Assembly: GCA_035310125.1 (NCBI GenBank)
Contig: DATGEP010000290.1
Coordinates: 1 to 45,620 of the forward strand
Origin: DATGEP01 sp035310125
GTDB taxonomy: Bacteria; Chloroflexota; Ktedonobacteria; Ktedonobacterales; JADMIN01
DNA: 45,620 nt
Direction of reading: 5' to 3'
Part shown: one piece after another, positions 15,770 through 24,364 of the stretch
Position numbering within the stretch: the first letter of the stretch is position 1
Layout: every line of letters begins with the position of its first letter
Notes under the pieces: model-generated
Database searches by the model: none
Seen by the model: the letters and a program-made list of their open reading frames with translations, nothing else
What the model was told of the DNA's origin: nothing
Position numbers and translations under genes: made by a program

Positions 15770-16651
15770 GTGGATCTCAGTCTCATCGCTGAAGCCGTCG
15801 TCCTCGGCATCCTGACCGGGGCGGTCTACGCTCTGATGGCCTCAGGGCTGACCCTGATATTCGGGGTGATGGACATCATCAACATCGCCCAAGGCGCCTT
15901 CGTCGTGCTGGGCGCATACCTGAGCTATGTGCTTGCCCAACACCTGCATATTGACCTGTTCGTTGGCCTTCTCATCACCATGCCCGTCATGTTTGGACTG
16001 GGTGTCTTCGTCGAGTGGGCCTTCATTCGTCCCCTCAAGCGCGACCGCATCATGCTCTCCATCCTCGTGACCTATGCGATCGCCATCATCATTGAGGGCC
16101 TGCTTGGGCGCATCTTCAGCACCGATCTTGTCAGGCTGGATGCCTGGTACGCGACGCGCTCCTTCAACCTGTTCGGGTTCTATATTGGCTACATCTACCT
16201 GTTTGCGTTTTTACTGAGTGTCGTTCTCCTGGGCGCGCTGTACCTGATACTGTACCGCACAAAGTTCGGCGCGAGCCTGCGCGCGGCCACGCAGAATCGC
16301 ACGGCGGCCCAGCTCATCGGCATTGATGTCGAGCGCGTCTCGGCGCTCACCTTCGGCATCGGCGTCGCCTTGACAGCCGCCGGCGGCGTGGCCTTCGGCG
16401 CAACCAATAGCTTCAACCCAGGCAGCCACTACGACCTTATATCGCGCCTGCTCGTCATCATCGTCCTGGGCGGAATGGGCAGCCTCGGCGGCGCGCTCAT
16501 CGCTTCGTTCGGCATGCTGGTGATCGAGGACGTCACAGCGGTCGTGTGGGAACCCAAGTGGTCCACCACGGTCTTTTTCATCCTGCTCGTGTTAGTGCTC
16601 GTCGTCCGGCCTCAAGGATTGTTCGGACAGCTCGCGGGGAGGAAAGAGTAA
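15770..16651 (+). CDS. livH: Branched-chain-type ABC permease, LivH family
   Basis: A 293-residue membrane permease with about eight hydrophobic segments. Family signatures are 'GILTGAVYALMASGLTLIFGVMDIINIAQGAFVVLGAYLSY' near the N-terminus and 'GGMGSLGGALIASFGMLVIE' near the C-terminus. It starts at a GTG with AGGAG 8 bases upstream. Its stop overlaps the livM start (TAATG). It pairs with LivM to form the translocation channel. Confidence 0.93.
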   Translation: MDLSLIAEAVVLGILTGAVYALMASGLTLIFGVMDIINIAQGAFVVLGAYLSYVLAQHLHIDLFVGLLITMPVMFGLGVFVEWAFIRPLKRDRIMLSILVTYAIAIIIEGLLGRIFSTDLVRLDAWYATRSFNLFGFYIGYIYLFAFLLSVVLLGALYLILYRTKFGASLRAATQNRTAAQLIGIDVERVSALTFGIGVALTAAGGVAFGATNSFNPGSHYDLISRLLVIIVLGGMGSLGGALIASFGMLVIEDVTAVVWEPKWSTTVFFILLVLVLVVRPQGLFGQLAGRKE

Positions 16652-17721
16652 TGCTAGCCACCGTGGTGAAATACAGGCCGTTTGCATACCTGCTCCTGTT
16701 GATCGTCGCGATCAGCATGCCCTGGTACGCTCCTGGGTTATTCCCCGGCATATCGGTCATGTCCATTGCGGTCTTGACGGTCATCTTCGCTGGCGCCGCA
16801 TCGTCCTGGAACATCTTCTCCGGCTATACCGGCTATATTGCGCTTGGGCATGCGGTCTTTTTCGGCACTGGCGCATACGCGCTGGCGATCATCTGCCAGG
16901 ATTGGCACGTCAAGAGCGACTACGGCCCGATGATGCTTCTACCCATTGCCGGGCTGGTGGCCGCGGTCGTCGCCGTTCCCCTCGGCCTCATCTCGCTGCG
17001 TACGCGCGGCCACACCTTCGTGGTCATTACCATCGCGATGTTCTTCATCGCGCAGCTCCTCGCGTACAATCTGCGCGCGGTAACGCACGGCTCCGCTGGC
17101 CTCGAGCTGCCGATCCCGTCGTGGTCCGGCGATGCGTTCGATGTCCCCTTCTATTACGTGGGACTGCTCATCCTGCTGCTCACACTCGCTACCTCATGGT
17201 GGGTGCGCAGATCGAAGTACGGGTTGGGGCTGCTGGCGATTCGAGACGACGAAGACCGCGCTCGTGGCCTGGGAGTGAAGACCGGCTCATCGAAACTCCT
17301 GGCCTTCGTGCTCTCAGCCTTCTTTGTCGGTATGCTTGGCGGTCTGTGGGCGTACTACATTGAGTCCGTCTTCCCCAATTCCGGCTTTGACGCCATTTTC
17401 GATGTCAGCACTGCTCTCATGGCGTTTCTTGGCGGCCTGGGCACCCTCGCTGGGCCGATCCTGGGCGCCCTCATCCTGGTGCCCGCCCAGCAATACGTCG
17501 CGGCGGACGCGACGCTGACGAGCTGGTATCTCGTGCTCTATGGCGCGGTCTTCCTGGCGGTCATCCTTCTGCTCCCCGAGGGCATCATCCCCACCATACG
17601 CAAGCGATTGACGCGCTGGTTGGCCCGGCGTGCCGCGCCCGCTGCCATCGCCGGCGGAACACCACCGGCAAATCAGCGCGATCCAGTGTCGGCGGCCACT
17701 CGTGATGGAGGTGACCGGTGA
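16651..17721 (+). CDS. livM: Branched-chain-type ABC permease, LivM family
   Basis: A 356-residue membrane permease with the family sequence 'SWNIFSGYTGYIALGHAVFFGTGAYALAI' and the coupling segment 'AIRDDEDRARGLGVKTGSSKLLAFVLSAFFVG', plus a polar C-terminal tail. The ATG at 16651 overlaps the livH stop codon, and the stop overlaps the livG GTG, so translation is coupled. Confidence 0.93.
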   Translation: MLATVVKYRPFAYLLLLIVAISMPWYAPGLFPGISVMSIAVLTVIFAGAASSWNIFSGYTGYIALGHAVFFGTGAYALAIICQDWHVKSDYGPMMLLPIAGLVAAVVAVPLGLISLRTRGHTFVVITIAMFFIAQLLAYNLRAVTHGSAGLELPIPSWSGDAFDVPFYYVGLLILLLTLATSWWVRRSKYGLGLLAIRDDEDRARGLGVKTGSSKLLAFVLSAFFVGMLGGLWAYYIESVFPNSGFDAIFDVSTALMAFLGGLGTLAGPILGALILVPAQQYVAADATLTSWYLVLYGAVFLAVILLLPEGIIPTIRKRLTRWLARRAAPAAIAGGTPPANQRDPVSAATRDGGDR

Positions 17722-18449
17722 GCATGCTCGAAGTGCGCAGTGTCTCGAAAGCCTATGGCGGTATCCAGGCGCTAAATGTGTGCTCGATCGGTATCGAGCA
17801 CGGCAAGATCACTGGCCTTATTGGACCGAATGGCTCTGGCAAGACGACACTCTTCAACGTCATAACTGGCTATGAGCGCGCCGACACCGGAGAGGTGCGT
17901 TTCAACGACTCCGCCATCACAAACTACACCCCGGATGCGGTTTTCGGCCTTGGCATAGGGCGCACGTTTCAGATGAGCCGTGTTTTTCCGCGCCTGACGG
18001 TGGTCGAGAACATGCATGTCGCGACGCCCCAACATGGCGGATTGGGCTTTTTCCGCCGGTGGAGCTCATCGCGCGAGCAACAGCACGCGCTGGAGCTCCT
18101 GGAGTTCGTCGGCATCGCACACCTCAAGCACATGCCCGCTGAAAACCTTTCGTATGGCCAGAAAAAACTCCTCGAGTTCGCCTGCATCCTGATCGCGGAA
18201 CCGCAAGTCATCTTGCTGGACGAGCCTGCCGGTGGTATCAACCCAACGATGATCAACCATCTTGCCGGGCACATCCGCACCCTGAATCAGCGCGGCATCA
18301 CGTTCCTCATCGTCGAGCATAACATGGAGTTTGTCATGGGGCTGTGTGACACCGTGAACGTGATGCATCGCGGCGAAACGATCGCCGGAGGAACGCCCGC
18401 CGAGGTGCGAAACAATCCGGCGGTATTGGAAGCATACCTGGGAGACTGA
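17718..18449 (+). CDS. livG: ABC transporter ATPase, LivG family
   Basis: A 243-residue ATP-binding subunit: Walker A GPNGSGKTTLF, signature LSYGQKKLLEFA, Walker B VILLDEPAGG, and the switch His in VEHNMEF. It starts with GTG at 17718, 4 bases overlapping livM, after GGAGGTGACC. It works as a heterodimer with LivF on the cytoplasmic side. Confidence 0.93.
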   Translation: MSMLEVRSVSKAYGGIQALNVCSIGIEHGKITGLIGPNGSGKTTLFNVITGYERADTGEVRFNDSAITNYTPDAVFGLGIGRTFQMSRVFPRLTVVENMHVATPQHGGLGFFRRWSSSREQQHALELLEFVGIAHLKHMPAENLSYGQKKLLEFACILIAEPQVILLDEPAGGINPTMINHLAGHIRTLNQRGITFLIVEHNMEFVMGLCDTVNVMHRGETIAGGTPAEVRNNPAVLEAYLGD

Positions 18450-18454
18450 GCGCT

Positions 18455-19195
18455 ATGCTGATGAAGCTGACGAACGTCGTAGCTGGCTACGGCGGGGGTG
18501 ACGTCCTTCAGGGAGTGGACATCGCCATCGAGCGCGGCTCGATCACCTGCATCGTGGGGCCTAATGGCGCCGGGAAGTCCACCGTCCTGCGCGTCGTGAG
18601 CGGCTTGCTCAAGCCCCACGGGGGCGAAGTTGTATTCGACGGGCGCGCCATTGGCGGCATGAATCCGCGCCAGATCCTCGCCCTCGGCATCGTACAGGTC
18701 GCGCAGAACCACAGCCTCTTCCCCAGAATGACTGTGCGTGAAAACGTGCGGCTGGGCGCTTTCATGCTCACCGACCGCGCGCTCGTCAACCGCCGCCTCG
18801 CCGAGGTCGAAGTGATGTTTCCGCTCGTCAAGGAACGCGCCAACGAGAAAGCCGGCAGCCTCTCTGGCGGGCAGCAGCGCCTGGTCGAGTTCGCCCGCTC
18901 ACTGATGCTCAACCCTGTGCTGATCTTGCTCGACGAGCCATCTATGGGGCTTGATCCCAAATCGCTCAAGCAGGTGCTTGAGAAGGTGAAGACGATGAAA
19001 GACGCGGGCAAGACCGTGCTCCTCGTCGAGCAGAACGCGCGCGCCGGGCTCAGTATCTCCGATCGAGGCGTTGTCATGGAAAGCGGGCGCGTGCGTCTCG
19101 AAGGGTCGCACGCGGAGATCCTGGGCAACCCTGAGATTAACCACCTCTACCTCGGCGGCTCGATCACCGGGGCCGCGGGCGTAAAATCGTCCTGA
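18455..19195 (+). CDS. livF: ABC transporter ATPase, LivF family
   Basis: A 246-residue ATP-binding subunit: Walker A GPNGAGKSTVL, signature LSGGQQRLVEFA, Walker B LILLDEPSMG, and LVEQNARAGL. It follows livG by 5 bases. Its last 49 bases overlap the end of the convergent SBP gene on the other strand, so no terminator space is left between the two. Confidence 0.93.
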   Translation: MLMKLTNVVAGYGGGDVLQGVDIAIERGSITCIVGPNGAGKSTVLRVVSGLLKPHGGEVVFDGRAIGGMNPRQILALGIVQVAQNHSLFPRMTVRENVRLGAFMLTDRALVNRRLAEVEVMFPLVKERANEKAGSLSGGQQRLVEFARSLMLNPVLILLDEPSMGLDPKSLKQVLEKVKTMKDAGKTVLLVEQNARAGLSISDRGVVMESGRVRLEGSHAEILGNPEINHLYLGGSITGAAGVKSS

Positions 19196-20163
19196 ATGTG
19201 TGGTGCCGCCCCCGGCACGCGCGCGCGGTCGTACCAGCGGCGATCATAGTAATCAGCCGCGTGGCCGAGCGATTCCACGGGTGTGCCGTAGGCGGCTCGG
19301 AGCGCGATGACCTGCTCCAGACCGGCATCATCCAATTGCGCATCGCTCCCAAAGCCGGCGCCTGGCGCCACGAATGCGGCATACGCCTGAGCTGCCGCAC
19401 CCGCGTCCAGGCCAAGCTCAGGCTCATCGCGCAGCATGGAGCGAGCGTCGGCGGCGTTTGCCGCGTCATAGATCCAGTGGAGCGCCCGAAGCACGCCAGA
19501 AATGTAGCGCGTTACCGTGTCCGGATGCCCCGCGATCCACTCGCGGAGCCCCGCCGTCGCGTGCGAGGCGTATGCGGAGTAAAACGCCGTTGAGGTCGCC
19601 AGCCGTCGCAGGCCAGCCGCTTCCGCCAGCGCGTCATACGGCGCATACAGGATCGTGGCGGCGACCTCGCCATTGATGAGCGCGTTGAGGCGCGCACTGG
19701 TGCCGCCCGCGACGGTAAAGGTGTAGTCCCGCCCCAGGCGCAGATCGTGATGTGCCAGCATGTCGCGCAAAACGAGCGCGAAACCAGAGTGTGGATTGTC
19801 CACCCCAAGGACGGCGCCGCGCAGGTCGCCGGGCGCGGAAATATGCCGCTGCGCGTAGACAGAGAGCGGCCCGACGCTACCCCCAAGCACCATGACCACA
19901 CGAGTCGCGCCATCGAGGCCGAAGACCGCCGGTGTACTGGCCGCGGAGATCACGTTGTCAGGCGCCGTCTGAATCAGCTCATACTCGCCGCGCGCAAGCC
20001 CCGTGATCTGTGCGGCGGAGCCAGACGTATACAGAACACCAACATCCAGCCCATACGCCGCAAAAAACCCTTGCCGTATCGCGACGTACAACGGGAGATT
20101 CTGCAACCCCCTGAACGCGCAGATGCGCAGCTGAGCCGGTCCCGTGTTCTGATCCTGGCGCAT
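19147..20163 (-). CDS. Orphan NMT1/SsuA-like substrate-binding protein
   Basis: A 338-residue protein of the NMT1/THI5/SsuA type: 'FRGLQNLPLYVAIRQGFFAAYGLDVGVLYTSGSAAQITGLARGEYELIQTAPDNVISA' is the classical N-terminal lobe. There is no signal peptide or lipobox, so it may be cytoplasmic (an enzyme or sensor such as a THI5-like protein) or have lost export. I prefer the ATG at 20163 (AGGGG 9 bases before) over that at 20172. No ABC permease or ATPase of the matching kind is nearby. It lies downstream of cytochrome b on the same strand. Confidence 0.8.
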   Translation of the reverse strand: MRQDQNTGPAQLRICAFRGLQNLPLYVAIRQGFFAAYGLDVGVLYTSGSAAQITGLARGEYELIQTAPDNVISAASTPAVFGLDGATRVVMVLGGSVGPLSVYAQRHISAPGDLRGAVLGVDNPHSGFALVLRDMLAHHDLRLGRDYTFTVAGGTSARLNALINGEVAATILYAPYDALAEAAGLRRLATSTAFYSAYASHATAGLREWIAGHPDTVTRYISGVLRALHWIYDAANAADARSMLRDEPELGLDAGAAAQAYAAFVAPGAGFGSDAQLDDAGLEQVIALRAAYGTPVESLGHAADYYDRRWYDRARVPGAAPHIQDDFTPAAPVIEPPR

Positions 20164-20241
20164 GCGTCCCATCCCCTATTTCAGCAGACGGAGCCGGACG
20201 AATCCGGCGCTGATGAATCCGGCCGCGCTCTTCAACGCGCG

Positions 20242-21954
20242 TCAACCCGTACCGGGTTCTCCGGCGCCGGCCTGCGTGGCGCTGGTCGGTGCCAGCCGCA
20301 TGCGAACGTCCTGGTAGTACTCACGCCAGATAAACCGGTGCACGCCCAGGTAGTACGGCAGCCGGTTCAAATACGGCAGGTAGGGGAAAAAGACCAGGAT
20401 GGCCGTCAACACCGCCATGGTCAGCCAGATAAACGCATCGCCGTTCGGCGAGGTGTTGTATGGCCCGATCTGATACCAGAAGGTGTAGAGCCAGAGCCAG
20501 GCTTGGCCCGGATAGTTGCCGGTCTCGTTCATCATGCCCCACTGCGAGCCGAGCAAGTTCAATTGCTGTGCCTTCGCTGGCAGCGCGTCCTCGGACAAGA
20601 AGAGCAGTGGCCTCGTGAAGTCGTTCTGATAGAAGCCGCCACTGCGCACCAACAGCCCGTCAAGCGCGCCACTGGATCCAAGGACCAGCAGGCGATCCAT
20701 CATCGTGGAAAGTGGACCATAGTTGCCTGCCGGAACGGTCACATGCCCGGCGCTTGCGGTAGCCTTGTCGAGCGCCGCCGTGTACGCCGTCTCCCACGTC
20801 CCCTGTTGCTTTGCGCTTGCCCGATTAAACGTGCTGAGCGCCGAGGCTAGGACGGGATCGCCGCGCGCGGCAATCGTCAGCGGCTGAAGCACATAGGTTT
20901 GTGCGGTGTCTATGGGAACGTGGACACCGAAGAGCTCTTGCAGCGACACGGGTCCGAGCCACTGCACAGAGCCGGTCCCATGGTTGTAGGGCGGCCCGTA
21001 TTGCGCGATTGTGCCGGTGCCGGCGAGCTCAGCGGTCGCGGTGGTCACAAATCCAATAGGATTCTGCTGCGCATACTGCTGGATCGTCAGCGGCGGGTCG
21101 TCGGGCGCTGAGAACACCGCGGACAGCACGGCAATGAGGACGACAATTCCGAGCAGGGCGATCAGACCTTCGCGCACCAGATCGTAGGGCATCATGCGCA
21201 CGCCACGGTAGTAGCGCGCCTGATCAGAAGGCAGCACACGCTGCGGCGTCTCCCCAGCCGTCAGCGGTTGGCGACGGCGAATGCGGCCAAACCACGCCCT
21301 CCATGGCGACCAACCTGCGTCTACTGGTCCACCCCAGCGCTCTTCCCGCGTGCGCTCTGTCTCGACTGCCGCCGCATACGGGCGCACCACTCCACGGATC
21401 CGCACTTGCAGCAGATGGGCTCCTACGAGGAAGACCACTATGAGTGGCAGGACCAGGATATGAAACCCGTACATCTGGCCGAAATTCATCAGATTGAAGA
21501 ACGCACCGATACCGACCGCGTTCATGGCGTCTTTGCCCTGGACGGCGATCCACTGGGCGTCGAAATTGGTCTGCGAGAGATACCCTGTGAATGCCGTGCC
21601 AATGCCGGCCACGAAGGTGATCGCTCCTGATACCCAGGTCAGGCGGCGTCCGTGGCGCCATGAGCCTTTGAAAAACTCCGTCCATAAGTGGAGTGTCAGC
21701 GTAAAGAAGAAAGCCTGGGCGCCCCAAAAGTGCAGGCTGTTCGTGAAGCGGCCCACGGCATCCCCGTGATACCATTGCGGCCCGAAGGCGGCCAGCACAA
21801 TGCCAGTCACGATCAGAAGCGCCAGACTGGACAGAGCGATGACCCCGAAAAAGTAGGCTGGTGAACGTACGAATGCTGGCAGTGTATCGGGCAGTAGGTC
21901 TTCGAGCGGGACCCACCGGCGCACCTGCTCGCGAATAGCGGTGGTGAGGTTCAT
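20242..21954 (-). CDS. Cytochrome b (b6-type) with a large extra segment
   Basis: A 570-residue cytochrome b. The N-terminal di-haem bundle keeps four His: H75, H89, H165 and H180; the 14-residue gap between H165 and H180 is b6-like. Further hydrophobic helices follow (for example 'EGLIALLGIVVLIAVLSAVFSA'). A ~200-residue soluble insert (about 300-490) separates them from a last helix, 'AFIWLTMAVLTAILVFFPYLPYL'. It is likely part of a quinol-oxidising complex. No Rieske protein or cytochrome c is in the window. Its start overlaps the small upstream gene by 4 bases (ATGA). Confidence 0.87.
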   Translation of the reverse strand: MNLTTAIREQVRRWVPLEDLLPDTLPAFVRSPAYFFGVIALSSLALLIVTGIVLAAFGPQWYHGDAVGRFTNSLHFWGAQAFFFTLTLHLWTEFFKGSWRHGRRLTWVSGAITFVAGIGTAFTGYLSQTNFDAQWIAVQGKDAMNAVGIGAFFNLMNFGQMYGFHILVLPLIVVFLVGAHLLQVRIRGVVRPYAAAVETERTREERWGGPVDAGWSPWRAWFGRIRRRQPLTAGETPQRVLPSDQARYYRGVRMMPYDLVREGLIALLGIVVLIAVLSAVFSAPDDPPLTIQQYAQQNPIGFVTTATAELAGTGTIAQYGPPYNHGTGSVQWLGPVSLQELFGVHVPIDTAQTYVLQPLTIAARGDPVLASALSTFNRASAKQQGTWETAYTAALDKATASAGHVTVPAGNYGPLSTMMDRLLVLGSSGALDGLLVRSGGFYQNDFTRPLLFLSEDALPAKAQQLNLLGSQWGMMNETGNYPGQAWLWLYTFWYQIGPYNTSPNGDAFIWLTMAVLTAILVFFPYLPYLNRLPYYLGVHRFIWREYYQDVRMRLAPTSATQAGAGEPGTG

Positions 21955-22139
21955 GGCAGCGCCTCCGGGTCCGTGGCGTTGGTATCCACAACAGCATCCA
22001 ACGTGGAAAGGTGCGTCTCACTCCTTCGCCGGACGAGCACGGCGAGCGCAAAGATGACGATGAGCAGACCAATTACGATCAGATTGGCAACCGAGATCAG
22101 GATGAATCCCCAGTGTAGGTACTGCGCGGTTCCGCCCAT
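21951..22139 (-). CDS. Small single-helix membrane protein before cytochrome b
   Basis: A 62-residue protein with one long hydrophobic helix (about residues 12-36, FILISVANLIVIGLLIVIF) and a polar tail. GGGAGG precedes the ATG. It overlaps the cytochrome b start by 4 bases, so it is translationally coupled and probably a small subunit or assembly factor of that complex. I do not recognise a family. Confidence 0.7.
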   Translation of the reverse strand: MGGTAQYLHWGFILISVANLIVIGLLIVIFALAVLVRRRSETHLSTLDAVVDTNATDPEALP

Positions 22140-22440
22140 GAGCGGTCCTCCCTTCTGGGCACCACCTGTAATGTGGTGAGCATACGATCATCAGGGCGCT
22201 GGGTGCTGCCAGCCCTCGCCACCGCGTACGGTGTCGAATAGCTCAGGCAGACGATGAAGCCACATGCTAGATCAATAGCATGGGGCGCTTCCTCAAGGTA
22301 CGCGGCATGTACGGCGCTCCTACGGTAGTACCACACAGTGAAGACGCTGACAAGTGGGCCTCAAGCTGAACTCTGGGGCGGCGTCTCTCCTGTGACCCGT
22401 AGCCATCGTAGCGTGCAATGCGCGTTCATCGGCACCGTCA
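22140..22440. other. Intergenic region upstream of the cytochrome b operon
   Basis: No gene seen. It contains a perfect inverted repeat ATGCTA-GATCAA-TAGCAT (22264-22281), a candidate operator for the cytochrome b operon, and the sequence TAGTACCACAC, which recurs near 40930. No clear -35/-10 pair. Confidence 0.45.
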
Positions 22441-22926
22441 TCACCGTGCGGATGGTTCCGGATGAAGCAGAACGAGAGGAATCTCGCGCGCTGCAAGCTC
22501 CTGATAGCGTGCGAAGTTCGGCGAGCGTGCGATGAGGCGCGGCCAGAGGCGGCTCCGCTCCTCAGGGCTAGCGATGGCGGCGGTCGCGTCGAAGATCCGG
22601 CGACCCAGCTGCACCTGCACCCGTGGCTCGGCCTGGAGATTGAGATACCAGGCGGGCGGACGATCATTGCCCCAATTGGAGGCGACGACGAAGGTCTGTC
22701 CTTCCTGCGTGAAGTAGGCGAGCGGTTGTGTGCGAGGTTGTCCGCTGTGGCGTCCCGTGGTCGTCAGGAGCAGGGTGCGCTGGATACCGAGATGATGGCC
22801 AATTGCTCCGCCGGTGCGGCGGTAGAGCCAGCGATGGACGGGCAAGAAGAGGTGGCTCCAGGCGGGTGTGCGGCTGGCCCGCCCTGAATGTGAGCCTTCG
22901 CCGGACGGCGGAGTTGTCGTGTGCAT
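22441..22926 (-). CDS. DDN-family (F420-type) nitroreductase
   Basis: A 161-residue deazaflavin-dependent nitroreductase-family protein (split beta-barrel). The signature is 'TLLLTTTGRHSGQPRTQPLAYF', followed by 'ASNWGNDRPPAWYLNLQAEPRVQVQLG' and 'LIARSPNFARYQELAAREIPLVLL'. Such proteins bind F420 (or FMN) and reduce quinones or nitro-compounds. It is divergent from the radical SAM gene. AGGAG sits about 9 bases before the ATG. Confidence 0.88.
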   Translation of the reverse strand: MHTTTPPSGEGSHSGRASRTPAWSHLFLPVHRWLYRRTGGAIGHHLGIQRTLLLTTTGRHSGQPRTQPLAYFTQEGQTFVVASNWGNDRPPAWYLNLQAEPRVQVQLGRRIFDATAAIASPEERSRLWPRLIARSPNFARYQELAAREIPLVLLHPEPSAR

Positions 22927-23012
22927 GTGGGCATGCTCCTGTGCTGCTGCTGCATGAAAGAGATGGAAACCAGCGATCGTCGTGATGCGGTCGTGATGAA
23001 TCGGTTCCTAAC

Positions 23013-23043
23013 TGTGACCGCGCTGTGACCGCATGCTGATAGT
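23013..23043 (+). promoter_or_regulatory. TGTGA direct repeats before the radical SAM gene
   Basis: TGTGACCGC occurs at 23013 and 23024, exactly 11 bases (one helical turn) apart, with a -10-like GATAGT at 23038-23043. Tandem repeats at this spacing are the usual binding pattern of OmpR/PhoB-family response regulators. The same arrangement lies before the flavoprotein gene. Confidence 0.5.
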
Positions 23044-23142
23044 TTGTAACGTACACTGGCCTTCTTGCGGCAACCGCGTGTGACACGAAACAACAATGAT
23101 CCGCGCATAAAATCAGTGTATGCTGAAGGGACCACATCCGTG

Positions 23143-24330
23143 ATGGAGTCGCGCAAACCCTCTTACCAACCAGCACGAGGCGGTAGCTACCTCACCGTTG
23201 ACTTCGAGCAGTCTCCGTTCACGGTGGCCTGGGAAATCACCAGGGCATGCGCGCTGGCGTGCGTGCATTGTCGCGCCACGGCGATCCCGCGGCGCGATCC
23301 ACGTGAGCTGACGACCGAAGAAGCCCGCACGTTCATTGATCAGGTGGTCGCCATCGGCAGACCGATTCTGGTGGTGACGGGCGGCGACCCGATGATGCGG
23401 CGCGACGTCTATGATCTCCTGGCCTACGCGGTGGCCCGTGAGCTGCGTGTCGCGCTCTCCCCAAGCGCGACCGCCCTCGTGACCCGGCGCGCCCTCGAAC
23501 GGGTGAAGGAGGTCGGGGTCAGCATGCTCCACATCAGCCTGGATGGCTCCCATGCGGCGGCGCACGATGCGTTTCGTGGCGTGGCCGGATCCTTCGACCG
23601 CACGATGCGCATTCTGCGGGATTGCCAGGAGCTCGGTATCCCGCTGCAAATCGGCACATCGGTCACGCGGCGCACGGTTGCCGATCTGCCGGAGATTGCC
23701 ACGCGCGTGCGCGAGGTGGGCGCGCAGGTCTGGAACGTGTTCTTTCTCGTTCCAACCGGACGCGGCCGTATCGAGGACATGATCACTGCTCAGGAGCACG
23801 AGCAAACGCTACACTGGATGTACACGCTCTCACTCGATGCGCCGTTTCATATCCGCACTGCGGTGACTCCTGCCTACCGGCGCGTCGTCATCCAGCGCCG
23901 CCGGGCCGGTACCCAGTCCACGATCCAGACGAGCCGCGACATAGGATCCGGCGGCGATGAAAAGATCGAGTGGGAGCAAACGGGCGCCGGATACAGCTTT
24001 CGCGAGGCGAGCGCGCCCGTCGCGCGCGGCGTGAATGATGGTAACGGCTTCTGCTTCGTCTCGCATGTGGGCGACGTGTACCCCTCCGGCTTCCTCCAGC
24101 TATCAGCCGGCAACGTGCGTGAGCAGGATCTCAGCACGATCTATCGCCAGTCCGCGCTCTTCCGCGAGCTTCGCGACCCATCGCGGCTAAAAGGCAAATG
24201 TGGCGCCTGTGAGTTCCGTGCCGTATGCGGCGGCAGTCGCGCTCGCGCGTATGCCGTGACGGGTGACTATCTCGCACCCGATCCCTCGTGCCCATACGTG
24301 CCCGCTCATTGGCAACAGCCGGAGGACTGA
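23143..24330 (+). CDS. Radical SAM/SPASM protein (TIGR04053-like)
   Basis: A 395-residue radical SAM enzyme. The SAM-binding 4Fe-4S cluster is at C36-x3-C40-x2-C43 (ACALACVHC), with the 'TGGDPMMRRD' and 'HISLDGSHAAAHD' strands typical of the family. The C-terminal SPASM-type region has C353, C356, C362 and C383 (KGKCGACEFRAVCGGSRARAYA), able to hold an auxiliary cluster. It resembles AhbD/NirJ and the TIGR04053 group (haem-related or peptide maturation). The start at 23143 is the best placed ATG after AAGGGAC. Target unknown; no obvious precursor peptide is adjacent. Confidence 0.9.
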   Translation: MESRKPSYQPARGGSYLTVDFEQSPFTVAWEITRACALACVHCRATAIPRRDPRELTTEEARTFIDQVVAIGRPILVVTGGDPMMRRDVYDLLAYAVARELRVALSPSATALVTRRALERVKEVGVSMLHISLDGSHAAAHDAFRGVAGSFDRTMRILRDCQELGIPLQIGTSVTRRTVADLPEIATRVREVGAQVWNVFFLVPTGRGRIEDMITAQEHEQTLHWMYTLSLDAPFHIRTAVTPAYRRVVIQRRRAGTQSTIQTSRDIGSGGDEKIEWEQTGAGYSFREASAPVARGVNDGNGFCFVSHVGDVYPSGFLQLSAGNVREQDLSTIYRQSALFRELRDPSRLKGKCGACEFRAVCGGSRARAYAVTGDYLAPDPSCPYVPAHWQQPED

Positions 24331-24364
24331 GCGGGCTGAGCGCGACCGATCATCCCGCTATTCC

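Noticed and set aside
19747..20850. A 367-codon open frame on the plus strand
   Set aside because: It spans the antisense of two clear genes and the gap between them; composition is unlike a protein.
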